DNA of 37,006 bases from an uncultured Ruminococcus sp. (GCA_910577575.1 CAJTOG010000011.1:1-37006); one strand, 5' to 3'. Counted from the first letter of the stretch, positions 7,971 through 15,814 are shown. Program-made: numbers and translations. Notes: generated by a model not told the origin, from the letters alone.

Positions 7971-8666
7971 ATGTCAGAAATATTTATAAGAACGGAACTA
8001 ATGTTCGGAAGTGAAGCGATGAACAAGCTGAAAAATTCACGAGTGGCAGTATTCGGAATCGGAGGGGTGGGGGGATACACAGCGGAAGCTCTTGCTCGTT
8101 CGGGAATCGGTGCCATTGATTTGATTGACAATGACACAGTAAACGAATCCAATATAAATCGTCAGATTATAGCACTTCACAGCACTTTGGGACAGTATAA
8201 GGCTGATGTCATGCAATTACGTATAGCTGATATAAATCCTGAATGCAGAGTAACGGTACATAAGCTGTTTTTCATGCCTGATACAGCAGAACAGATTGAT
8301 TTTTCTTTATATGATTATGTTGTTGATGCTATTGATACCGTTACAGGAAAAATAGAAATAATAATGAGGTCAAGGGCTGTGAATGTACCTGTAATAAGTT
8401 CCATGGGAGCAGGCAACAAGCTTGACCCGACAAAGTTTGAAGTTGCTGATATATATAAAACTTCTGTTTGTCCGCTTGCAAGAGTAATGAGAAGAGAGCT
8501 GAAAAGCAGAGGAATTGAATCACTGAAAGTTCTTTATTCAACAGAACAGGCATTTCGTCCGCAGAGTGCAGGCGATGGAAAACCTGTACCTGCATCAAAT
8601 TCCTTTGTGCCGTCTGTTGCGGGACTTATTATAGCAGGGGAAGTTATAAAGAATTTGACACTTTGA
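7971..8666 (+). CDS. tcdA: tRNA threonylcarbamoyladenosine dehydratase TcdA
   Basis: ThiF/E1-like ATP-dependent enzyme that cyclises t6A37 of tRNA to ct6A. The product is 231 aa. The nucleotide-binding glycine motif is GIGGVGG (29-35), followed by LIDNDTVNESNINRQ (51-65) of the E1 superfamily, then VVDAIDTVTGK and TSVCPLARVMRR, which carries the conserved cysteine. The C-terminal NSFVPSVAGL segment is typical of the CsdL/TcdA family. The start is ATG 7971 with GGAGGA at 7961-7966; an upstream TTG at 7959 overlaps the ribosome site. It has its own promoter and appears to be a single-gene unit. Confidence 0.93.
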   Translation: MSEIFIRTELMFGSEAMNKLKNSRVAVFGIGGVGGYTAEALARSGIGAIDLIDNDTVNESNINRQIIALHSTLGQYKADVMQLRIADINPECRVTVHKLFFMPDTAEQIDFSLYDYVVDAIDTVTGKIEIIMRSRAVNVPVISSMGAGNKLDPTKFEVADIYKTSVCPLARVMRRELKSRGIESLKVLYSTEQAFRPQSAGDGKPVPASNSFVPSVAGLIIAGEVIKNLTL

Positions 8667-8699
8667 TTATAATTAATTTGAAAAATATTCTTAATCCTA

Positions 8700-8728
8700 T
8701 TGCATTTTGTCAGGTTTTGTAATATAAT
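8700..8728 (+). promoter_or_regulatory. Sigma-A promoter of the cysK-like gene
   Basis: -35 TTGCAT (8700-8705), 17-bp spacer and perfect -10 TATAAT (8723-8728). The RNA would start near 8735, just before the ribosome site at 8750. Confidence 0.65.
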
Positions 8729-8765
8729 ATTATAGATATAATCTATGTTAGGAGAAGTATTTGTA

Positions 8766-9695
8766 ATGGTATATAATAATATTTTGGAGGCAATGGGGCA
8801 TACTCCCATGATTCGTCTTAATAAAATAACGAAACCGGACAGTGCAGAGGTGCTTGTAAAATTTGAAGGACTTAATGTTGGCGGTTCAATAAAGACACGC
8901 ACAGCTTTCAATATGATTCGTCATGCAGAAGCAGAGGGAAAAATCAATAAGGATACTGTTATCGTTGAGCCGACAAGCGGAAATCAGGGAATAGGTCTTG
9001 CACTTGTCGGGGCTGTAAAGGGATATAGAACTGTAATTATTATGCCTGATTCAGTAAGTGAAGAAAGAAGAAAGCTTGTACATCATTATGGTGCAGAAGT
9101 TATGCTTATTCATGACGACGGCGATATAGGCAGATGTATACAGGAATGTCTTGATACTGCTTTGAAAATGGCTGAAGAAGATAAGAATGTATTTGTTCCG
9201 CAGCAGTTTGCAAATGTAAACAATATATATGCTCATAAATATCATACGGCACTTGAAATTCTGGAGCAGACAGCAGGAAGAATTGACGGTTTCTGTTCAG
9301 GAATAGGTACAGGTGGTACTATTACAGGTATCGGTGAGACTTTAAAATCACAGTATCCGGATATGACAATATGGGCGGTTGAACCTGAAAATGCAGCAAT
9401 TCTTGCCGGAGGAAATATCGGAACTCATTTGCAGATGGGTATCGGCGACGGCATAATTCCTGATATTCTGAATCAAAATATATATGATGATATTTATATA
9501 GTATCAGATGAGGAAGCTATAAGCACAGCACGTGATTTAGCCTGCAAGGAAGGTATAATGTGCGGAATTTCCAGCGGTACAAATGTTGCGGCTGCACTGA
9601 AGCTTGCTGAAAAGCTCGGCAGGGGAAAAACAGTTGTTACCATACTTCCGGATACAGCAGAAAGATATTTTTCAACTCCGCTTTTTGATGAATAA
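8766..9695 (+). CDS. cysK: Cysteine synthase family PLP enzyme (CysK-like)
   Basis: Pyridoxal-phosphate enzyme of the O-acetylserine sulfhydrylase/cystathionine beta-synthase fold, expected to make cysteine from O-acetylserine and sulfide. The product is 309 aa, normal for CysK. The PLP lysine lies in NVGGSIKTR, the substrate loop is PTSGNQGIGLA, the phosphate loop is GTGGTITG, and the C-terminal motif is PDTAERYFSTPLF. Two positions differ from the usual CysK forms (NPGGSIKDR and TSGNTG), so the natural substrate is slightly uncertain. The ATG at 8766 was chosen because AGGAG (8750-8754) lies between it and an in-frame ATG at 8745. It is a single-gene unit with its own promoter and terminator. 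Confidence 0.85.
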   Translation: MVYNNILEAMGHTPMIRLNKITKPDSAEVLVKFEGLNVGGSIKTRTAFNMIRHAEAEGKINKDTVIVEPTSGNQGIGLALVGAVKGYRTVIIMPDSVSEERRKLVHHYGAEVMLIHDDGDIGRCIQECLDTALKMAEEDKNVFVPQQFANVNNIYAHKYHTALEILEQTAGRIDGFCSGIGTGGTITGIGETLKSQYPDMTIWAVEPENAAILAGGNIGTHLQMGIGDGIIPDILNQNIYDDIYIVSDEEAISTARDLACKEGIMCGISSGTNVAAALKLAEKLGRGKTVVTILPDTAERYFSTPLFDE

Positions 9696-9698
9696 ATC

Positions 9699-9730
9699 AA
9701 AGCTCCCAGTTAAGGGAGCTTTTGTTGTTA
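9699..9730 (+). terminator. Intrinsic terminator of the cysK-like gene
   Basis: A perfect 9-bp stem AAAGCTCCC/GGGAGCTTT (9699-9707 with 9714-9722) has a 6-nt loop and is followed by TGTTGTTA. It starts 3 nt after the stop codon. Confidence 0.85.
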
Positions 9731-10367
9731 TTATTCAATTACCAGAAGCGAATCAATAATAGCAGTTGTATCGGCGATTGTTACTTTTCCATCGCAATTG
9801 ACATCACTGAGAAGAGTTACTTCAAGTTTTTGTTTGTTGCTGAAACTTCACCAAGAGAAATAAACTCATTGCCAAATTTTTCAGCATATGATTGTGAAAT
9901 TGAATTTTCATAATCATATATAGTTATTATATCAAATATTGTTTTTTCATAACTGTCATCATAATGACTGATATTATGAATATAGCATTCCAGATTTAAT
10001 ATTTTTATTGATGTTAAATTTTCACAATCTACAAATTCATCATTTCCAATGCTTGTAACATTGTCCGGAATTATTACTGATGTTAAATAGGAATATTGAT
10101 AAAATGCCTTATTTTTAATAGTCGTTACAGGTAAGCCTTCAATTTCAGAAAGAATAACAACTTCTGTTGCAGATTTATTAAAACTTGAAATGGATATATG
10201 TGTACTCCATTTTGTGTATGTAAGTGATTCGTATGTCCCTTCTATATACCCTGTTTCTGATTCATCAATTGCATTTGCTGTAACTATGTATGGTATTATT
10301 CATGAATTTCTCAACGGACGGCAAAACTCCTCCTACAACACATCAGACAAAAATTTTTTATATTCAT
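9731..10367 (-). pseudogene. Broken secreted LRR (BspA-like) protein with a single dockerin repeat
   Basis: The coding trace on the minus strand begins at an ATG at 10367 (AGAGGT upstream, MNIKNF...) but stops after 18 codons and changes frame. From about 10290 to 9805 another frame, with no start codon, encodes a BspA-type leucine-rich repeat, including VTTIKNKAFYQYSYLTSVI and IPDNVTSIGNDEF. It then ends in a stop. A shift by one base in the run ACAAAAACTT near 9825 restores the frame into SDVNCDGKVTIADTTAIID, an unmistakable calcium-binding type I dockerin repeat, followed by a stop at 9731. Only one of the usual two dockerin repeats is present. At least two disruptions make this a decayed extracellular or cellulosome-related protein. 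A sequencing error could explain the homopolymer shift but not the whole 5' end. Confidence 0.7.
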
Positions 10368-10554
10368 TTAATCAACCTCTTTCTTAAGGAAAAATTTTAT
10401 TCTTTAATTTTTTTATGATATAAATATAATATAAAGAAGGAAAAAAAGTTAAGTGATTTATCTATTATTTACAAAAACTCTATGTTATATCTAAATACAA
10501 ATACTGTAATTCAACAAATTTAGATAAAAATACAAATTCAAATAGATATAATTT
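10368..10554. other. AT-rich spacer with no recognised gene
   Basis: Very AT-rich, with no open frame having a ribosome site, no RNA gene and no convincing terminator hairpin. It lies downstream of the intact LRR gene and upstream of the broken one, so any promoter or terminator for these two is unclear. Confidence 0.5.
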
Positions 10555-11445
10555 TTATTTTTTTCCTGAATTTCTGAATTGTTTAGCTGAAAAAATAATC
10601 CAGATGATAATAACAACAGCTATACAGATTAAAGCTATCGATGGAATACCTATTCTCTGACCGCTTATCCGCTGGATTGCAAATGCATGAACAGAATCGG
10701 AAGCATTTTCAAAAGTAAGGGAATTGTTATTTGCATAATTTTCAGCGGCTGAATTTTTTTTGCCCAAAACAGTGAAGTTTTTAATTAAATCAGTGCCTTC
10801 GTCGGTGGGGGTATATCCTAATGCATAAGTTCCTATTTCATTTACAGATGGCGGAATATAAATTCCTTTGAGATTTCTGCACATATAAAAAGCACAGTCG
10901 CCTATTTTGTTGACTTTGTTCCCGACAGATACAGAAGAAAGTTCTGTACATCCTGAAAAGCAGAAATCACTTATTTCAGTAATATTATCCGATATAACAA
11001 TGCTTTTAAGGCTTGTGCAGCTTCTGAAGCATGATTCGGGAATTTTAGTAATATTTTTCGATAAGGAAACAGAAGAAAGTGCAGAACATCCGCAGAAACA
11101 TCCCATGCCTATTTCAGTGACAGACTCCGGAATAACAATGCTTTCAAGAGAAAAGCATGCATAAAAGCTGTGATGACCGATTTTTTCAATGGTTTCCGGA
11201 AGCGTGATATGACGCAGAGTATCGCATTCATAAAAAGCGTTGTCACGAATTTCGGTAACATGACAGCCATCAATAATTGCAGGAATGTCAATAAAAACGG
11301 GTTTGCCTTCAAAGCCTGTAACAATTGCTTTGTTATCAATGATTTCATAGGTATAATCTGATTTTTCATAACTGAATGAACTGAATGGAATGATAAAAAC
11401 AAGTGCAGTTAAAGCAAAGATAATTGTAAGGGTGATTTTTTTCAT
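10555..11445 (-). CDS. Membrane-anchored BspA-type leucine-rich-repeat protein
   Basis: A 296-aa surface protein. A signal peptide (MKKITLTIIFALTALVFI, cleavage around residue 25) is followed by about six BspA/LRR_5 repeats of about 23 residues between about 63 and 205. The repeats share the pattern V-x-x-I-x-x-x-F-x-x-C-x-x-L-x-x-I-x-I-P, with one Cys before the Leu in each (CDTL, CFSL, CSAL, CTSL, CTEL, CRNL). A C-terminal transmembrane helix (about 267-287) and a short basic tail anchor it with the repeats outside. The ATG at 11445 has GGAGGT upstream. Such proteins usually bind host or other surface ligands; the ligand here is unknown. It lies next to a broken member of the same broad family. 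Confidence 0.85.
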   Translation of the reverse strand: MKKITLTIIFALTALVFIIPFSSFSYEKSDYTYEIIDNKAIVTGFEGKPVFIDIPAIIDGCHVTEIRDNAFYECDTLRHITLPETIEKIGHHSFYACFSLESIVIPESVTEIGMGCFCGCSALSSVSLSKNITKIPESCFRSCTSLKSIVISDNITEISDFCFSGCTELSSVSVGNKVNKIGDCAFYMCRNLKGIYIPPSVNEIGTYALGYTPTDEGTDLIKNFTVLGKKNSAAENYANNNSLTFENASDSVHAFAIQRISGQRIGIPSIALICIAVVIIIWIIFSAKQFRNSGKK

Positions 11446-11671
11446 GGAAACGACCTCCTGTATTTTTATAATTATAATTTTATATGATTTTACAAAAACA
11501 GTAAAGCTAAAAATATTTACTTATTATGACAAAAAATACCTGACTGTGACAGATTTTAATTTAATTCTGCTGTTTATGACAGTATTTTTTGCAGAAATTC
11601 ATTGAAAAAATTGTCTGAAAAACATGAATATTTTTTTATAGGCCGGCAATGCTTAAGCTGAGGTGATTGAA

Positions 11672-12274
11672 ATGAAGAAATCAATAATTTTTGCAGCAGG
11701 ATTGTTTATGTCAGTACTTATAACAAACAGTTTATCTTTTATCCGTGACGGAAGACAACTGGAACAACTTCGGGGAAGTGTTCTCCGGCTTCATATTCTT
11801 GCTGAATCTGACAGTGAAGAAGACCAGAGTTTAAAATTAAAAGTACGTGATGCACTTCTTGAAAGTAATATTTTTGAAAGTGCGGATTCACTTGAATCTG
11901 CTGAAAGAATTGCAGAAGAAAAATTGTCTGAAATTGAAGATATTGCTGAAACAGTTCTTTATGAAAATGGCTGTAATTTACCTGTAAAGGCTGAACTTGC
12001 AGAAGTTGAATTTGATGAAAGGATTTACGGAGATATAACCATGCCGGCAGGGGAATACAGTGCATTGCGGGTTAAAATTGGTTCTGCAAAGGGAAAAAAC
12101 TGGTGGTGTGTAATGTATCCTCCGCTTTGTATTCCTGCCGCCTGTGATGTTGAAGAAAATAAATCCGCAGAAGAATGTTTCAAAGAAGAAGAACTTGATA
12201 TAATTTATAACCCTGAAAAATACAGAGTGCGTTTTGCTATATGGGATAAAATCAAGGAAATTATAGACAAATAA
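11672..12274 (+). CDS. spoIIR: Stage II sporulation protein R (SpoIIR)
   Basis: Secreted forespore signalling protein that activates SpoIIGA in the mother cell to process pro-sigma-E. The product is 200 aa. A signal peptide or membrane anchor (residues 1-22, KKSIIFAAGLFMSVLITNS) is followed by the family signature VLRLHILAESDSEEDQSLK and VRDALLE. The C-terminal block PAGEYSALRVKIG...GKNWWCVMYPPLC is diagnostic of SpoIIR. The ATG at 11672 is used because GAGGTG (11660-11665) sits at the right distance; a GTG at 11663 falls inside that site. In Bacillus it is under sigma-F; here only a weak candidate (GAATA at 11626, GGCAATGCTT at 11645) can be seen. Together with spoIIGA-sigE the full signal-protease-substrate set is in this window. 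Confidence 0.92.
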   Translation: MKKSIIFAAGLFMSVLITNSLSFIRDGRQLEQLRGSVLRLHILAESDSEEDQSLKLKVRDALLESNIFESADSLESAERIAEEKLSEIEDIAETVLYENGCNLPVKAELAEVEFDERIYGDITMPAGEYSALRVKIGSAKGKNWWCVMYPPLCIPAACDVEENKSAEECFKEEELDIIYNPEKYRVRFAIWDKIKEIIDK

Positions 12275-12305
12275 TTGTGTATATTGACAAAAAGATAAAA
12301 TTCAC

Positions 12306-12334
12306 TTGACTTTTTCTGCAAAATGCTGTATACT
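12306..12334 (+). promoter_or_regulatory. Sigma-A promoter of infC-rpmI-rplT
   Basis: -35 TTGACT (12306-12311), 17-bp spacer and -10 TATACT (12329-12334). It lies 30 nt after the spoIIR stop and gives an RNA with a leader of about 155 nt before infC. Confidence 0.8.
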
Positions 12335-12340
12335 GTTTTA

Positions 12341-12470
12341 AGTAAACAAAGCAGAACTGCCGTTCTCACCGTAAGGCATAGGCTTAAACGGTCAATATGT
12401 GTAAATTATCTGTTAAAGGATTTAATGCGTATTGTGAGTGCGGAAGTATCTGCACTCACTTTTATTTTAT
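12341..12470 (+). ncRNA. L20-type leader RNA with attenuator upstream of infC
   Basis: The untranslated leader between the promoter and infC can fold. CCGTT (12360-12364) pairs with AACGG (12387-12391) around an internal ACCGTAAGGC segment. A terminator hairpin follows further down. In Firmicutes the infC-rpmI-rplT leader is bound by ribosomal protein L20 and controls premature termination. Position, size and the closing terminator match that class. I could not score it against the Rfam L20 leader model. Confidence 0.62.
12434..12470 (+). terminator. Attenuator hairpin in the infC leader
   Basis: GTGAGTGC (12434-12441) and GCACTCAC (12452-12459) form a perfect 8-bp stem, extendable to about 11 bp with a 4-nt loop. 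It is followed by TTTTATTTTAT and ends 28 nt before the infC start. A terminator inside a leader implies regulated read-through. Confidence 0.8.
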
Positions 12471-12497
12471 CTAAATTTTAACCGGAGGTGCTTGAAG

Positions 12498-13010
12498 ATT
12501 AGCAAACAGGAACTGCAAATCAACGAAGATATCAGAGATAAGGAAATTCTCGTTATCGACGATGAGGGAAAGAAGCTTGGCATTATGTCTGCCAGGGATG
12601 CTCAAAAATTAGCCTATGAAAAGGAGCTTGACCTTGTAAAAATAGCTCCGCAGGCAACACCGCCCGTATGTCGTATTCTCGACTATGGAAAGTATTGCTT
12701 TGAACAGGCTAAGCGTGAAAAAGAAGCAAGAAAAAATCAGAAGGTTGTTTCAATCAAGGAAATCAGAATGTTTTCCACTATTGATACTCACGATTTTGAA
12801 ACAAAGGTTAATCAGGCTGTAAAATTCCTTCAGGGAGGAGATAAGCTCAAGGTTTCTGTAAGATTCCGTAAACGAGCAATTGCTCATCCGGAACTTGGTT
12901 CAGAACTGCTTGACCGCTTCAAAGAGGCTGTTTCCGCAGCAGGCACTGTTGATAAGCCGGCTAAAATGGAGGGGCGAAGCATTGTTATGTTTGTAAACCC
13001 TAAAAAATAA
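12498..13010 (+). CDS. infC: Translation initiation factor IF-3, ATT start
   Basis: Binds the 30S subunit, keeps subunits apart and checks start-codon and initiator-tRNA pairing. The start is taken as the rare codon ATT at 12498: GGAGGTG (12484-12490) lies 7 nt upstream, and the reading (M)SKQELQINEDIRD matches where IF-3 proteins begin. Upstream in-frame codons run back into the attenuator hairpin, and a TTG at 12492 is 1 nt from the ribosome site. The product is 170 aa, normal for IF-3. The N-domain contains KLGIMSARDAQKLAYEK and PPVCRILDYGKY; the C-domain contains KEIRMFSTIDTHDFETK and VRFRKRAIAHPELG. The ATT start is used by IF-3 in E. coli to sense its own level. First gene of infC-rpmI-rplT. 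Confidence 0.94.
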   Translation: MSKQELQINEDIRDKEILVIDDEGKKLGIMSARDAQKLAYEKELDLVKIAPQATPPVCRILDYGKYCFEQAKREKEARKNQKVVSIKEIRMFSTIDTHDFETKVNQAVKFLQGGDKLKVSVRFRKRAIAHPELGSELLDRFKEAVSAAGTVDKPAKMEGRSIVMFVNPKK

Positions 13011-13049
13011 TCAGGAACTTGATTTGTTCTTAAATAAGGAGGATATTCA

Positions 13050-13253
13050 ATGGCTAAGGTAAAAGTTAAAACTCATTCCGGTGCAAAGAAACGTTTTAAG
13101 GTTACAGGAAGCGGTAAAGTAAAATACCAGCACACAAACAAGAGACACAGACTCACTCAGAAAGATACAAAACGTAAGAGAATTGCTCGTAATTCCGGTG
13201 TTGCAGGAAGTGCAAATGCTCCTACACTCAAGAAGCTCGTTCCTTATATGTAA
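13050..13253 (+). CDS. rpmI: 50S ribosomal protein L35
   Basis: Large-subunit protein of 67 aa, very basic, starting MAKVKVKTHSGAKKRFKVTG and ending NAPTLKKLVPYM, typical of L35. AAGGAGGAT lies 6 nt before the ATG. It is the middle gene of the conserved infC-rpmI-rplT operon and is expected to be regulated with it by the leader and L20. Confidence 0.97.
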   Translation: MAKVKVKTHSGAKKRFKVTGSGKVKYQHTNKRHRLTQKDTKRKRIARNSGVAGSANAPTLKKLVPYM

Positions 13254-13297
13254 TCGTTGATTGTCTTACGTAATTTTAATACAGGAGGTATAAGACT

Positions 13298-13651
13298 ATG
13301 GCACGTATTAAAGGTGCAATGATGACTCGCAAGAGAAGAAATAAAGTTTTAAAGCTTGCTAAGGGCTACTGGGGTGCAAAGAGTAAGCATTTCAAGATGG
13401 CTAAACAGGCTGTTATGAAATCCGGCAACTATGCTTATATCGGAAGAAAGCAGAAAAAGAGACAGTTTAGACAGCTCTGGATTGCAAGAATTTCTGCTGC
13501 TGCAAAGCTTAATGGCATGAATTATTCAACATTCATGAACGGATGTAAAAAAGCAGGCATCACTCTTAACAGAAAGATGCTCTCTGAAATTGCAATAAAT
13601 GATGCATCAGGCTTTACAGCTATTGCTGAAAAAGCAAAGGCTGCTCTTTAA
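13298..13651 (+). CDS. rplT: 50S ribosomal protein L20
   Basis: Early-assembly protein of the large subunit and the known repressor of this operon in Firmicutes, through leader binding. The product is 117 aa, with the usual basic N-terminal helix (MARIKGAMMTRKRRNKVLKL, KGYWGAKSKHFKMAKQAVMKS) and the globular end containing LWIARISAAAKLNGMNYSTF. AGGAGGTAT is upstream. It is the last gene before a hairpin terminator. Confidence 0.97.
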   Translation: MARIKGAMMTRKRRNKVLKLAKGYWGAKSKHFKMAKQAVMKSGNYAYIGRKQKKRQFRQLWIARISAAAKLNGMNYSTFMNGCKKAGITLNRKMLSEIAINDASGFTAIAEKAKAAL

Positions 13652-13670
13652 TTTGCAGATTATGCACGAC

Positions 13671-13701
13671 AACACGCCCTGAATAAGAGCGTGTTTTGTT
13701 G
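13671..13701 (+). terminator. Probable terminator after rplT
   Basis: AACACGC (13671-13677) pairs with GCGTGTT (13689-13695) around an 11-nt loop that can pair further, followed by TTGTTGT. The T-run is interrupted, so read-through into the next gene is likely. No convincing new promoter lies before 13739. Confidence 0.6.
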
Positions 13702-13738
13702 TACATAAGCCCATATATTCAACGGAGGAATCTTACTA

Positions 13739-14521
13739 TTGGAAAATATTATAACATCTAAAGACAATCCCATTATAAAGCTGTATCAGAAGCTTTCTTC
13801 GTCGAAAAAAGAAAGACTTCAATACGGCTTGTTTGTATTGGAAGGATTACGCATTGTTGAGGATGCACTGAAAGAAAACAGCAGTATTACTCATCTTATT
13901 ATAACAAAACAGGCTCATGAAAAATTTGGCAGTAATATTTTTCAGGCTGATTTGAGAGATACAAAAATTATTGTTATTTCAAATGAACTTGGAAATAAAA
14001 TATCTTCAACAGATACAACACAGGGAATTTTTGCGGTTTGCAGAATCCCTGTTCAGAAAAAAATGAATTTTAAGGAAAATGGCAGGTATATAATTCTTTA
14101 CGGACTTCAGGACCCTGGAAATGCGGGAATGATTATACGAACGGCTGATGCACTTGGAATAGACGGTATTATAATGTCAAACAGTTGTGATTTATACAGC
14201 CCGAAAGTTATACGTTCAACTATGGGCTCTGTTTTCCGGACAAATATATTTATAGAGAACAACACCGAAAAGCTTTTTGAAATTCTTGATGTCAATAAAA
14301 TAAATACATCGGCAGCTGTTATTGATACTGATGCTGAGAGTATAAATATATGCGGATTCAGTGGAAAACAGGCAGTTTTTATAGGAAATGAAGGAAACGG
14401 ACTTCCTAAAGAAGTTTCTGTGCGCTGTAACAGATGTATTACTATTCCGATGAATGGCAGTATAAATTCACTTAATGCTGCAATGGCTGCCGGAATAATT
14501 ATGTGGGAACTCAAAAAATAG
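13739..14521 (+). CDS. SpoU/TrmH family RNA 2'-O-methyltransferase
   Basis: SAM-dependent methyltransferase of rRNA or tRNA ribose, knotted SPOUT fold. The product is 260 aa. An N-terminal substrate-binding domain (about 1-105) precedes the three SpoU motifs: YGLQDPGNAGMIIRTADALG (about 121-140), AVFIGNEGNGLP and ITIPMNGSINSLNAAMAAGI. The start codon is TTG at 13739 with GGAGGAA 8 nt upstream; no ATG is available near it. It resembles B. subtilis YsgA and RlmB-type enzymes; the modified nucleotide cannot be read from sequence. First of a long chain of closely packed genes. Confidence 0.9.
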   Translation: MENIITSKDNPIIKLYQKLSSSKKERLQYGLFVLEGLRIVEDALKENSSITHLIITKQAHEKFGSNIFQADLRDTKIIVISNELGNKISSTDTTQGIFAVCRIPVQKKMNFKENGRYIILYGLQDPGNAGMIIRTADALGIDGIIMSNSCDLYSPKVIRSTMGSVFRTNIFIENNTEKLFEILDVNKINTSAAVIDTDAESINICGFSGKQAVFIGNEGNGLPKEVSVRCNRCITIPMNGSINSLNAAMAAGIIMWELKK

Positions 14522-14543
14522 ATTAGTTTCAGGAGACTTATTA

Positions 14544-15794
14544 ATGAATGATACAAAATACTGGATTTGGCTTGCAATGATTTTCGGAACTGCCAGCAAG
14601 AACCTGTGGAAAATTATGTGTGCTTTTGAAACCGCTGAGGAAGCATATTGCGAAATATGTTCTGACAGCAGATTATTGAATTTGAATGCAAGTGAAAAAC
14701 GCAATCTGAAAACCATCACTCTCAGCGACGCAGAAAAAGTAATATCGGAATGTGAAAGCAAAGGAATAAACACGGTATGTTACAGTTCTGAAAAATATCC
14801 CAATCAGTTGAAGTATATTGTTGACCCTCCGGCAGTATTGTATTACAGGGGTAATATTGACTGTCTTATAGGTACAAAGACAATTACAACAGTCGGAACA
14901 AGAAAAATAAGTGATTATGGAAGAAAGGTCGTTAGACGTATATGCTCGGAGCTTGCAGCAAGTGGCATAATTATAATAAGTGGATTTGCTGTTGGAACTG
15001 ATATAGAAGCAAATCTTGCAGCGATATCGGAAAATATGCCGACGGCATGTGTTATGGGTGCGGAACTTGACCATGATTATCCGAAAGAAAATTCTAAATA
15101 CCGTGATATGATAATTGAAGCCGGAGGAGTCCTAATTTCTGAATACAGACCGGGGTCGCCGACAGTGCCATCAAATTTTTCGGCAAGAAACAGAATACTT
15201 TCAGCTCTTGGGCGTGCGGTCGTTATATTTGAAGCACCGTTGGAAAGCGGTTCATTAAGTACGGCTGATTATGCGGCAGAACAGGGAAGAGAAGTATTTT
15301 CCTTGCCTCCTGTTGATATTTTCAGTGATTCATATGCGGGAAATGTAAATCTTTTGCGTAATGGAGCGTTGCCAGTTTTCGGTGCAGATGAGCTTCTGGC
15401 ATATTTTAGCTTCGGAACTCCTATAATGGCAGAGATAATGTCTGATTCTTCAAATTTTGCAAAAAAAACCGAAAACCATAAAACCAGAATCCCTGTTGAA
15501 AAGCACATAATAAAAGAGATAGATAAAGCTTATGAAGATACAGGGGAAATTTTAGCTGTTGAAAATAAAACAAAGAATATCAGTAATGCCGATAAGATAA
15601 TAAATGACTTGATGCTTAATGGTAATCAAAAGAGAATTGTTGAATTTTTAGCAGACGGAAGAGCAGTTCATAAAGATATAATAGCACAGAATCTTGATAT
15701 AGAGATTACAAATCTTATGTCAGATATTACTGACCTGGAGATAGCAGGTGCATTGAAACAGCTTCCCGGAAATATGGTTGAGATAAAAATATAA
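14544..15794 (+). CDS. dprA: DNA-processing protein DprA
   Basis: Binds incoming single-stranded DNA and loads RecA in natural transformation; also widespread in non-competent Firmicutes. The product is 416 aa. The Rossmann-like core has TTVGTRKISDYGRKV, ISGFAVGTDIEANLAA and FSARNRILSALGRAVVIFEA, followed by SGSLSTADYAAEQGREVFSLP. A linker of about 60 residues leads to a C-terminal winged-helix domain (about 350-416, ending LPGNMVEIKI). The usual SGxAxGID motif reads SGFAVGTD here, a small variation. It sits 22 nt after the methyltransferase gene and 20 nt before topA, a frequent order in Firmicutes. Confidence 0.93.
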   Translation: MNDTKYWIWLAMIFGTASKNLWKIMCAFETAEEAYCEICSDSRLLNLNASEKRNLKTITLSDAEKVISECESKGINTVCYSSEKYPNQLKYIVDPPAVLYYRGNIDCLIGTKTITTVGTRKISDYGRKVVRRICSELAASGIIIISGFAVGTDIEANLAAISENMPTACVMGAELDHDYPKENSKYRDMIIEAGGVLISEYRPGSPTVPSNFSARNRILSALGRAVVIFEAPLESGSLSTADYAAEQGREVFSLPPVDIFSDSYAGNVNLLRNGALPVFGADELLAYFSFGTPIMAEIMSDSSNFAKKTENHKTRIPVEKHIIKEIDKAYEDTGEILAVENKTKNISNADKIINDLMLNGNQKRIVEFLADGRAVHKDIIAQNLDIEITNLMSDITDLEIAGALKQLPGNMVEIKI

Positions 15795-15814
15795 AAAAGG
15801 TGGAATAGAAAGAA

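Noticed and set aside
9722..10387. Plus-strand open frames of 63-65 codons in the LRR-dockerin remnant
   Set aside because: They are antisense to recognisable repeat and dockerin coding sequence and lack ribosome sites.
11626..11654. Sigma-F promoter of spoIIR
   Set aside because: GAATA, a 14-bp gap and GGCAATGCTT match the sigma-F pattern only partly, too weak to list as a feature.
12438..12497. IF-3 with a 20-residue N-terminal extension
   Set aside because: The extension would be encoded by the attenuator hairpin and ribosome site; family alignment places the start at the ATT.
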